Assembly: GCA_947650285.1 (NCBI GenBank)
Contig: CANTFL010000234.1
Location: 124,001-188,000, forward strand
From: Hyaloperonospora brassicae
Taxonomy: Eukaryota > Oomycota > Peronosporomycetes > Peronosporales > Peronosporaceae
Direction of reading: 5' to 3'
DNA: 64,000 nucleotides
Of this stretch, positions 40,927 through 52,100 are shown one piece after another. The translations under genes and the position numbers were made by a program. Within the stretch, counting starts at the first letter, position 1, and each line of letters opens with the position of its first letter. Below the pieces are notes generated by a model. That model was not told the DNA's origin. It saw only the letters and a list, made by a program, of their open reading frames with translations, and did no database searches.

Positions 40927-42789
40927 TGTGGCAAAGTCACTAATCAAATTTTCTACGAGGATCGATGACCACATATTTGAGGCGCCACTTACTGGTGGAG
41001 AATTAGACCACGGGACCTGGCGATCCAATGAGAGATGGGAGGCGATCCCGACGGAGAAAGACGATACGATCCAACTGTCGTCAGACTGACGGGTATGGAA
41101 CGATCTGAGACGGGGCGTGAAAAGGGATGATTCCCATGCTGCGATCTGGGACAAGGAATGATTGTAACGGTGCGATCTGGGACAAGGGACTGGATTGTAC
41201 TAAACGGATGATCTGAAGCAGAATTACTCTGGAAAGGTGCATCTGGGACCAGACGATGCGAAGTGACTCTGTGACAACGGTGTTGAAGTCTATTAGATCG
41301 GTGACATTCTATACCGGGCTCCCAAAAGAAGTACTGATTTAGGTTAATTATGGACCGATCTGGAATTGTGGATGTTTGTGGGAGTCCGTGGGACCGTTGT
41401 AAGAACTATGGATGGTCCCATTGAGCAGATAGACCCTTGGGAATGGTATTGGAGTACACACAATGAACGGAAACGACATATAGGGCCGGATCGCACTGTG
41501 TCGAGCCTACTCGATCTCGAATTGGGCATCAGATCGGTCATGTTCCCTGCTGATTATGGATATATCGATGATGGAGCTATTGGATTGTGATATACATGCT
41601 TGTTGAAGGTCCATGAGTGATGTCGCAAAAGTTCAGACCGAAAGAGCCAGTGGAAGCCGGTTGAATTGACGTCGCAAAATGGATTTAGACACATTCGGCA
41701 TTTGGATACTATTTTGGACCTTTCGGTACCAAAATTGAGTATTTGGTACCGTATTTGGAATTTGCTCCCTTTCTGGTGTCTAGGTACGATATCGGGAGTA
41801 TTGGCGCTATCTTTGGAGCACAGGTCACGAAATTTCGACACGTGTTCAAGGGGGCGGTCAAGCTTAAAGGTGATATCGACTTGGACAGTGACCTACGGTT
41901 GGGAATAGGCTTAATGATAGGTCGGATATTAATTTGGTTGGTTAATAAACAGACTTGAACTCTACTTCTTCTGCTCACGACGCACGTTCCCCTCCCCTCT
42001 TCTCCGGGCAAGATTGATTTGGCTTCCCCGGCGGGTCAAGGCGCGCGTGTTACAAGGACACAGAAGACCGATCTTGGATTGTTGGCCAAGATCGAGAAGA
42101 GCGATCTCGGGATATTTGGCCCGGATCGATCAAGTACTCACACTCAACTCAACTGCTAGGGTAGCAGCAACATCAGGAAAAGGAAAAGGACATTGGTTAC
42201 AAGATCGCGAGGCAGCTCAAGTGGTCAGAAGATCTGGACAAGGAGTTCAAGACAAGACCGAGCAAGACCGAAGCGATCTACAGGGCAGATCGGCACGTTT
42301 CATTTTGGCGAAACAAGCAACCGATCCACCCATATTGCGCACTTCCGGCAAGATCGGCCGATCCCGAGACTAGATCGGACCGATCCCAACGCAAGATCTA
42401 CGCAAGACAACTATTTGCTGAGTGAAGATTTCCGCACAGCGAAGACCCCGATCCCGAAGACAAATCGAGATCGGTGTGATTCAAGATCGAGATCGCGACA
42501 TCGCCCAAGAGTGACGGCCGCGACCCAAGATCAAGATCGCAGAACCCCGTTCGTGGTGTGAAGATTTCCGCACCGGAAGCGAACGCTCAACCCCAAACCC
42601 TCAGCGAGATCGACATCTCCCAAGGCCGTTACGAAGAGCTCAAGCCAGCCCAACCGACGGGTACACAAGGTGAGCACAAGGTTATACAGCAAGGCACGGA
42701 TCGGAGTACCCCCTCCGTGAGTCGGCAAGTCTGGGCAAGTGGAAGATTGACACTCACTAAAGTCATTTTGTGAGATCGACTTCACCACA
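40927..42789 (+). repeat. Gypsy-1 3' LTR
   Basis: 1,863 bp, the same length as the 5' LTR and about 99.7% identical by eye. Followed by CAAT (42790-42793), the target duplication. Confidence 0.97.
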
Positions 42790-44895
42790 CAATTCTTATT
42801 CAGCTTTTTAATGGATCAAGATGTTTCTTTACGCGATGAAAGGAACGTGTAAACCCCAGACAACTGTTGCAAACCATTCCTATTAAGTCTGGGTAAGACA
42901 GCCAAAATTTGGTATCGACAGTTGTCATAGAAGACGCAGCGAACCTTGAAGTTACTCAGCAATGCGTTTCTTATACAAATGTTCGCAGTACAATAAATTA
43001 GCAAAATCTCGATACTATTCTGCAACACGCCAGGAGTTAAAGCATGTGTGTGACTTCCAAATACGGTCTTAGGGATACGCACAATCGGCTCTAACACAGT
43101 AGGAGAAGAGCGAGACAGATGACGAACATCATGTGATACACTCCTTGATCAATAGCGGTAATGACGACCGAACGAACTTCATCTAACCGAAGAGGCTAAA
43201 TAAATTTCACCGATTTGAAAAAGCTATACGACATCGGCTGCTCGGAGAGAAATGCAAGAAGCAACGAGACCGGGTAAGCAATGGGCGACCGTCTGAATAA
43301 CGGCGCTATGAATTACGAGTCAGCCGTCAATGGATAGTCAGAATGATATGGATCATCGATTAAATTCTCGACGCGAGCGTAGAGGTGACGACCGACAATT
43401 GACCATAGGGTTAGGCGTGAGAAAAATTGAATCGTCGGACGAGACAAGCAACAGCTGCGTGAAGAAGGGAATGAGAGACGCGACGCAAACCTAAATTGCG
43501 TTTGTCAATCTAGTCATGGCTATTACGAGCGACTTACGGGAAGCGATCGAATTACGCCGATTAAAAAGAACCTCCGACCGGCACGACTCACACAGTGAAG
43601 ATAGCAACTACGAAAATCTTAGCGACTATGAGTCGGAATCAGGGTCCGATTATATCGATACAGGAAGAAACGTGAACAAGATTTCATCTATCAAACGATT
43701 GGAATGAGTAAATGCGTACTGGCGCCGAACTGACAAATCACAATGACATAGTAGCCTACCGGAATCGCCGATCTGTTTAAGGTGAGATAGATAATCGGCG
43801 CTTCCGCCATGACAACTGTCGAAAACGACGATTTGAAGAAGTTGTAGAGCCTGCGGAGAAGCAGAACATAAAACAAATCTATGCAGGCGTCGATGCAAAT
43901 TATATTAGCAAGTACAAGAGGCGGAGAGGTTCAAGATAGATAATCGTTTTGAAAAATCCACCAAGTTCGTCAGTCGTCAGAAAGCAAGTCGATGGTCGAA
44001 GATCTTCAAGACCTTCATTTCGTTCAGCCATATATACTCACAAGCTCGCCGACTTGGACTGGGTTGGATAACAACGTGTATTTATAGTTAGATGGACCAG
44101 CAGTAAAAGAAAATTATATATTTGCTTTCGCTGATGAATTAGAACGGTTCGATAGGACGAATGAAAGAACGCAAGAACCAATTTTTCACGCTAAAGATGA
44201 CACAGAAGCGTGGGACACTGAAGGAGAAGAATCCACATGCTTTAAGATGGGAGCACCATATGTGGCACGAAAGACAAATGGAACCTTCATGCATTTAAGT
44301 GTTGCTGCCTGGAGAGCGTGTAGGATGGTGTTTGTACAGATATTCTGATTGGCGGGTGCTCATGAGAGCTTTAAAATATAAGCAGTGAATAAAAATCTAA
44401 TCAAATATTGTTAGACACAGGCACGAATGAGTCCGCAGATTGCGAAGATTTTGCAAAGAAATTTCGACACAGCCGATTTGTTAGCAACGATGAATAGATT
44501 ATCGTGCAGGGAATCGGACAGTCGAAGATCGATACTACGTCGCGAGCCGTAGTCAAGCTTAGCCTCGAATGGGAAGCGGCGAACGATTTTTAGTGTGAAT
44601 TAAGTTGTATCACTCATTGGCCGATCTTACATTCGTCACCGACTTTTTGATACCTTCCGGAGTAAAATTATTTTTTTACAACGAGATCGAAAAACTGCTA
44701 GAGGAGATTGCGACCTTACTCATTTAGATCATCAAGGACAGGCGACGAACCTGGTAATGGGTTGAAGTGATAGGCGGACCAGTTGATCAGTTGAGCATAA
44801 GAGAGCATCAGTCCACCAAGTTTAAATTACAACGCCGCTAGTCTAGTGCTTCGAATCACAAAATGTTATTTCGACGGGATCCGAAGATTAAACAG

Positions 44896-45594
44896 TGGTA
44901 TGGTATTCAGTCAAAACTACTCACTCATAGTCTCAACGTACAAGCACAACAATCGACGAATTAAGTCGGCGACACGGGCTGGTACGCTTAAATAAATCCC
45001 TACGCGGTTCGCCTTTTCGGGCTCAGTTTTGGCTTTCGCCCAACCGATTCCTTACAACCAAGTCCTCGAGAGGCCTGCCTGAGCTCAGCATGTTCTTAAC
45101 CTCTTTCGTCCTGTGACTTCACACTAAAGGATGGAAGCCGATGCTCACGCGTTCATACAGATCACCGGGCGCAGTGTCCGCCAGACTAGAATAATTACGG
45201 TGCCCTTGGCTGAGGCCCACCGGCTTGTCGTTCGACAAGACTTAAATGGTGCCGTCTATTGGGTCACCGGCTTGTCACTTGACAAGCCTAACAACGTTCC
45301 CTTCACTAGGTCTACCGTCTTGTCGACGACGAGATTCCTTCTTTCGCTAGTAGCGAGCGCTGCCCAACACGGGCCTTCCTAAACTCTTGGCGCTACCAGT
45401 CGATACCTCTACAAGCTATGCCTCTGGAGCTTCGACGGTAGTCATAATCTAGCCCGCGCAGGGACTTAACTTAAGTGCACGCGTGTCTTAAACTTAAAAC
45501 GTTCTGCACTGTATAGATTTTTCTTCTTTTTCGATATCGCAGACCAAGTTTGAATGGCTCTCTGTATTTTCCTAGTTTTTCTACAATACAGTGA
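44896..45594 (-). repeat. Gypsy-2b 3' LTR
   Basis: Highly similar to 60427-61118 over about 690 bp, with diagnostic mismatches (GAGCTCAGC versus GGATCAGC, CGGCTTGTCG versus AAAATGTCG). Contains short hairpins such as CTTGTCGTTCGACAAG and CTTGTCACTTGACAAG. Ends are approximate. Confidence 0.8.
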
Positions 45595-46075
45595 TGAATA
45601 TGTCGTTCGATCTTCGTCCATTTGATACGAAAAACGGAGGTTGCCGACGCTTGAGTCGCCGACACAGGTCAGCTTTACCCCACACTGGTATCGAGAGGTT
45701 ATAATTCTCTTTGCCACAACTGCCCCAGTCGTGATTTGAACCTAACAGGCAGGTTTCACTACCATTTCCTTCGTTGCCACTGTTGCTGGTCATTCCCGGA
45801 CCTTTCTCTCTGTACCATGGTACGAACCGTCATGATGCAGCATTTCTTCCTAATCGATGTGAATATTGACTTGCGCCCTGATCGATGGTAAGTTTTCGGA
45901 TGCTTTTTTGCAATCTGTCGACGACCCACCGTCGACGACTCTCTAGACACGGCTTGAATCTGATCCGCCATCGTCAACCACGCTCGCTTCCCCATCTACG
46001 TCGGTTTTCAAAGGAACAGCACGTAGACTGGATCCATCTTAGTCGCCGACTGCGTCCGTGGATGAGTCGTAGAGC

Positions 46076-49000
46076 ATGAACGGCGTGCCGCAGACGTCGC
46101 CGGGACAGGCTTTCATCGATCGGTCTGTTTCTAGCATCGCCTCTACCTACCCTGTCCAGGACACGTCTTCAATTTCACCAAGGATACAGATCATTGCTAA
46201 AGGCGTTGGATCTCCGTCGCTTTTATTCGAGCGTCGAAGATGGCAAGAAGCGTCGCGAAGCTGAGTTAATCTGGGGAGATCGTGTCCATGCTGGAGTCTC
46301 CTTGTCCACTTCTCGACACGTCGTTATGGCAATCCGTTCTTCAAGCCCGCACGCTTTATGATTTAATATCTTTGATGGCCGCTAACGTTGCTCCCATCGT
46401 CGACTACTCCGCGGATATCGCGACCCTGTGCGTGGCTCTTTCCGAGTCTCATCTAGAAAATGATTCCTCTAATCGGTGGATACAAGTTGACGACTGAGAA
46501 GGAGTCTCAGATCTAACAGTCTGCTTTTCTTAAGGTGACCGAGTTAATCGACTAGCTGCACAAGTCGATCAACTCTCTCGAGTTTTTCGCGCTTCATAAT
46601 ACTAAACATCGGGACGATCGTTTTGCTTCGGTCGAGCGTTTGATTGATGAGCTGTCCGCTGGCATAGCGGCCCGCAATCTCATGATCAACAAACTTACGC
46701 TATACCTAGCCCATGATTAATCCCGTCACACCAATATCTACAGCGTTAAATATGGTGACTCCCGGCAGCATCAAAGAGCGAAGATGGTTTTGTACAATGG
46801 AGATGGTCATGCGCTTCGATTTATGCGACCCACCATCAGTAGTCAGCAACAGTTCATCCGATAGCAAAAAGCTCTATTTTGTCGTGGCAATGTTTAGTGT
46901 TCGCAGGATCCGAACCTTGCGGTGGATGTAGCGGTTGGTGTGGACGTTCCCGGATGTGATCCTCGGGATATGGACATCAACTCGCGGTTTTGTTGGCTTC
47001 TCTTTACTCGCTTCCCCGACGTCATTTAATTTCATGGATCGTCGACATTTCAGGACATGATTCTGTGGATCGAGCCTGCATCGTTGTTACTATCACTCCA
47101 GATTAAGCTCGGGCGACCCTGATAGATACGCCTCGTCCTGTAGCTTCCTTTATGTATTTGTGACGCTCGGATTCCCGGTCTGGACGACGGGATTTATCGT
47201 TTTCATCTACTTTCGTGGCTCAAGTGTCTCCGAATTCTTTGTCGTCGACTGCTGTGACTGTCAGCGTGGCGTTTTTATCGATTTGGTCTTCTCCAACTTC
47301 TCTGGTAGAACAATATACAGCGTTTGATTCTGGGTTGGATTCGTGTGTAAGTCCGGATCCATATCCGGTTTCCTCGTCGTCTTTGTCATCTATGGCCAGG
47401 TCAGTGTCGGCGGGTGCTAATGAGTCATCGCACAATTTGACGTCTACGCCATCCGTTTAATAGTTGTCTTATGGACCTGGTTCTTCGTCTCCAACTGAGC
47501 CAAATCCCACGGTTGTTATAACGCGTATAACCGATGCGACGACACATGTACCTGATTCTTTTTCGCCGTTACACCCATGCCTGCGCCTGAATTGGTGAGC
47601 CTCGTTCAAAGGCATGTTTCGTCTACTACTTCAACGTATCAGAGTCTGGGTCTAGCAGTGGCAAATATTTCTCCTATACAATCCCACACTACTTCTGCTC
47701 TCACTCGACCCGCGTCGTCTTCGGTGTTTCCGCCGACCAAGTCACGTCGAGAGTCAGGCTTAGTCCGTCCTCATGTCACCAAGCGTTCGACCACGTCATC
47801 TAAGAACGTCAGGGCTCCCAAGGCTTTTGCACGACCGAAGAGATCCAAAGCGGCTAGTACACCTGCTGCCCAGTCACATTACCTTACAGGATGAGAACTC
47901 GCCGGTCTCCCGTATTTGTGTCCGTACCACCACCCGCGGTTGCTCATATGTCGGCAGTATAACTTCAAGCAGACCCAATTCCTGTTCGTATGTCTTTGTT
48001 GCGGTCAGTCTATTGAGTGAAGCCACATCTAATCTGAATTCGTTGTCTCTGCTGATGCTTTACCTGTCGACTCTACTATTCGATCGTCTGCTAGGTCGTC
48101 AATACGTCGCCCGAGCCAGCTCTTGTTTTAATCTTCGCTGCTGACATCCATGCTTTCTCGGCTAGCGCGTCCCTCGCTCGCTCGTCCAAAAGGAAGACAA
48201 ACGCTCCCTTCACGCCGTAGACTCCATCCGTTGTAGACACTACTGTCGAATACTCAGCCGCTAACACCGGTGGACAATCCACCTGTTTGCCAAATAGGAA
48301 GCAACAAGTTCTCCCACCTAGAGACAGCCCCAGCAAAAATTGGAGAATTGGAATGTCGGCTATTTCGTCGTCGATGTCACCTTATTTGTTGCCATAGGTG
48401 ATACTGGATCCAAGCCCCCATCACCACCAAAGTCGGCTTATTGTGATTTACCTGGAACAATAGCGGTTCTATACTATGTTCTGCGTGCTAATGGGGTTAA
48501 TTGATCGCTCGGGATTGGAGGTCGACTTCTGCCATGCCTGCGTGTTATGACATTCCCATCTACCACCACGGATCAGCTTGCTGTTGGTTGCACATCACGT
48601 TGGCTCAGTCCCCTATCCAACAGATTCCTTTCGAATCGAAGTCGTCTTTCGCTACCACCCCCGACGCACTTGCTGGACCCCTCGCATATTCTGACGCATA
48701 TAATCCGTCTCATTCGTGTCCGACCACGCTGGCATTATTTCCATCGAAACCTGTATTCACGAGAGGTTTCACGCTCGGTAAAGCCCAAGCTCGGCTCCAC
48801 AGTTCTCCACGTTCTGATCGTTCCAATTTTTCTCTGGCTTTAATGGCTAGCGCGTGGGTCAAGTTTGTAAAGAAAATTTTATCACAACGCCGTCTACCCG
48901 TGTCGATGCTCGCTCAAAAAATTGTGACTTTGTAAGAGCCTACGCCCTGGATCTTAGAATCATTATAATGGGCATGCATCCCGATGAAAACCCTTCTCGC

Positions 49001-49190
49001 TCAACTGAAGACTTGTCCCGAATTTGCGCGGCTCAAGTCGAGTATACTGCCGCTCACAAACGTCGTGGAGATCTTCTGCGGAAGGTCGCGAAAAATTTAA
49101 GCAGTTTCTTGCCAGATGCGGCGTCTGCTAAGTCCTCTCGGGACCCACACCCTTGTTGGACCCCGAAAATTTCTTTAAGCCGCTAGTGCA
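46076..49190 (+). pseudogene. Gypsy-2b antisense accessory ORF, decayed
   Basis: A plus-strand series of open pieces opposite in direction to this element's gag-pol. It lies where Gypsy-1 has its antisense ORF. Pieces show the same order of character: helical segments (46282-46497; RLIDELSAGIAARNLMINKL near 46640-46695), Ser-rich segments (47215-47460), a basic stretch (PKAFARPKRSKAA near 47815-47855) and a C-terminal part with SAWVKFVKKILSQ (about 48849-48890), similar to GARWKNFLKMILNG of Gypsy-1. Several stops and frameshifts; not functional. 45595-46075 and 49191-49749 hold spacer with no recognised gene. Confidence 0.5.
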
Positions 49191-52100
49191 AGTGTACTAA
49201 ATCATAAGTCATGCGTGAAGGCCCGAGGGTGCCGACTAAATAAACGAGCTTGATGTGCTTAATTTATATGAGCCCTGGTGTGTTTAGTAGTTGACTCGCC
49301 CACCGAATCACCCATTCAACACTTGTTTCTTTCTTAAAATTCAGGTTTCCCGGTATTCGCTCCACTCGATTCGTCTAAAAGCGACGTGAAAATACTCATC
49401 GTCGAGGATGTGGACGCAAACTAAGCTTCCCTCCGGTCGTCGATCCCTCTGCTCTCAAGCCCAATATTGCGAAGCGGTGAAGGTTTTTATACGCTTCCGG
49501 CTGTGTTATTACGCCTTATACCGGTGGTTATAGCCCGTCAATCGCTGACATTTTCTCACTCCCGTTACGGCTTCGTGCTTTTATCTCTTTTTTCAATTTA
49601 TCTTATTCTACATGCATCAATACATCGTGAAGCAGTAACTTTACCTCGTCTTCTGCCTGCTAGTTTTTTCATAATGAGAGTACGCGTGGTGCTGGTCTTT
49701 ATACCGTTCGTCTGCGACTTGCACCATTTGAAAATGATTATCTCGCTTATTATTTTCTCAAGTAGTCGAACAATAAACCTCCACATAACAACGTAATTAA
49801 TGGCACCCACGTGGTTTCATTGTATCCCGCCCATTTGACTAAGAAATTCCGCTGACTTCTGTAAGTCGTCGTCGACCTTGCCGTGTCATCGTCGAGTATG
49901 GCTTCGACTTCGTATTGACCGCTAGACTCGTTTAGTATCCAGATGTCTTCTGGAAGTAGTTCTTCGTCGAAGGTCGAGTCGATAGGTCCCGTTAAGCCCA
50001 TGCACCAACTTCGTCGTTCGACGTGCCCCTTGTCTTATCACCTTTTTAACATCGATATGTGGACAACTGTGTAGAATCAAATATCCACTTCTATCTGGCC
50101 ATTTCAGCTCAAACGCAATTTTTCGGATATGTTTCTTGACTTGGAAAGGCCCATGCCAACTTTGTGCTAACTTGTTTTTATTCCGGTCTTCACCCGTTCC
50201 ATTTATACCCATTCTCAGTCTCCTTCATTAATCTGGTCATCAGACGTTCTTATTGTCGTCGTGTTTTTTAACTATGTTGTCACCTGTTCGAGCAGGTTGG
50301 TCTCCTGGCGCCTCATTATCTTGCTCAGTATCCTGTCCGGTGTTCGTTGAATCCGTTCGTCGCCTACCTTGACTTTGTAGATAATTATGTCCATGCGCTC
50401 TTCTTGTCTTCCCCTCACTTGGTAATCCTTTGCTAGTCGTAGTGCTACTTCTCGCTATCTATTAGAATCGCGACGCCACAAGACTGGATTCGTCGATACT
50501 ATCACCCTATTGTATTTGGCTTGGCGAGTCGCATTGACTCTGTAACAGCTTTCCATGTAGAGCTGGCGTCCCACCCGTGAATAGATGGAACGGCGTCTCT
50601 TTTCTCTGGTAGGCTCATAAGCGGATAATGGCGTGAACCAAAATTTCTGCATTGTCGTCCCAATCTGCTTGTAGTGGATCTTCCACATACACTCGCACCG
50701 TATGTATCATTGTCTTCACACTTCGCTCTTGTTGCCCGTTTGCTCGTGAACGATAACGAAGAGTAGCTCGTGACTTTGCTTGCATCATTTCAGCAAAGGT
50801 TTGGAAGACCTCGCTCATGAAAATATGGTCCCTGTCGTGACGAGTGAGACTGGGAGCGCCGAAATGGCGAAAGATAACTCTTCAAACGCTTTTGCTGCCT
50901 CCAAAGCAGACGTACTATTCATGGACTTAGCTATCACAAATACTGTAAAATGATCTTGGAACAGTAACAGCGCCGTATTTCCTCGCCGAGTCTTCGGGGG
51001 TTGAATGACGACCTCCATTGACTAACTTAAAATGATCGCTAAGCGACCATACTCCTTGGAGAATACCCCTTGAGTGCTGGCTTGCTTTTGCTTGTACTGA
51101 AATCCTCACACGCCTGTACGTGTCTCACAACATCCGCGTATAGCCCGATCCAGTAATAATCATTCCCGACTTTGTGGTTTGTCTGCACAATATCTTGGTG
51201 ACCGCCTTCGCTCGAGTCATGACAATTTAGTAGGATTTCGTCGACTAGTGTTGTTGGAATCACCAGTCGTAGTTTGATGTCGTCTTCCTGCGTCTCTCAT
51301 AATCCTCGGCGCCATCCCCCGTAGTATATCAGCCGATATTAAATCAACACGAATACATCAGCAACCTTCCTATCTTTGCTAGCTTGACAATGTGTTAACC
51401 TGCCTAATTCGTCTCGCTTATACACTTTGAGATCTTTCCACTTCATCTCTTCATCTTGTGCAGTCGATATTCGATCTCTCCGCTCATTTAAAATGTAGCT
51501 GGGTCGATGTCCTCCGCGTTTAATGATGCTTGAGTCTAGGAATTCGATTGAGTCACTGCGTGTCGACACGATTCTCGTAATCTTGATTTTCACCCGACTC
51601 TCTACTCCTCGCTGTCGGTCGCCAATTGCTTAGTTGGTCGGCGAATCGCACACGACGGGTTGTACTCCGTGTAATCGCCGACACCGCTGGCATTCCTTCG
51701 CTGGTCAACCGGTTTGCCGTATCCAAACAATTTTTCCTGTACCCAAGAATATATCGCGTAGCTCCTCGTAGCGTTCCTTCCCTAAGAGCAAATTTTTAGT
51801 CTTGGTGTCCAATGCTTCCGTGGCCAAGACGTCGGCGACCGTATTGTTACAACGGATAACATGCAGTTATCGCACGGAATTAAATCTTTAAACTAACTCT
51901 TTATGACGTGCTAGTCCCACTTGTAGTGCACTGTTGTTTCACGGGATTACTCCCATAGCTTGCTGGTCACTAGCATCAAGGATATCACAATAATAAGATC
52001 AGTAACTTGGTTATATAATGATGATTGAGCGCCTCGATTAATGCCGGCATATTCAGCCGAATTTACTGTGGTCGATTGAAGGTTATCGCCCGAAGCCAAT

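Larger units (their letters stand above)
28137..42789 (+). mobile_element. Gypsy-1: full-length Ty3/Gypsy retrotransposon, 14,653 bp
   Basis: Two 1,863 bp LTRs (28137-29999 and 40927-42789) flank gag, pol and an antisense ORF. The 4 bp target duplication CAAT is at 28133-28136 and 42790-42793. Order: LTR, primer site, gag, protease-RT-RNase H, archaeal-type RNase H, integrase with chromodomain, antisense ORF, purine tract, LTR. It belongs to the oomycete chromodomain Gypsy elements with a dual RNase H. It is young by LTR identity, but pol carries an in-frame TAG and a -1 shift. Confidence 0.97.
27541..44895 (+). pseudogene. Gypsy-2a gag-protease remnant, interrupted by Gypsy-1
   Basis: Left part: an acidic run (GAT)n and then NSTNNCNHRLYFDSSLSERG (28022-28081), which has a close counterpart in Gypsy-2b gag on the minus strand near 59.3 kb. 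After the 28137-42789 insertion the capsid continues with KTAKIWYRQLS (about 42897-42930). An Asp-rich spacer lies at 43516-43707 and a protease-like DTGTNESADCEDFAKKF near 44415-44465. Frames are broken throughout. The remnant stops where Gypsy-2b begins at about 44896. Confidence 0.7.

Noticed and set aside
40838..40940. Start of the antisense ORF inside the 3' LTR (GTG at 40940)
   Set aside because: The first ATG is at 40838; the upstream open part may be chance.
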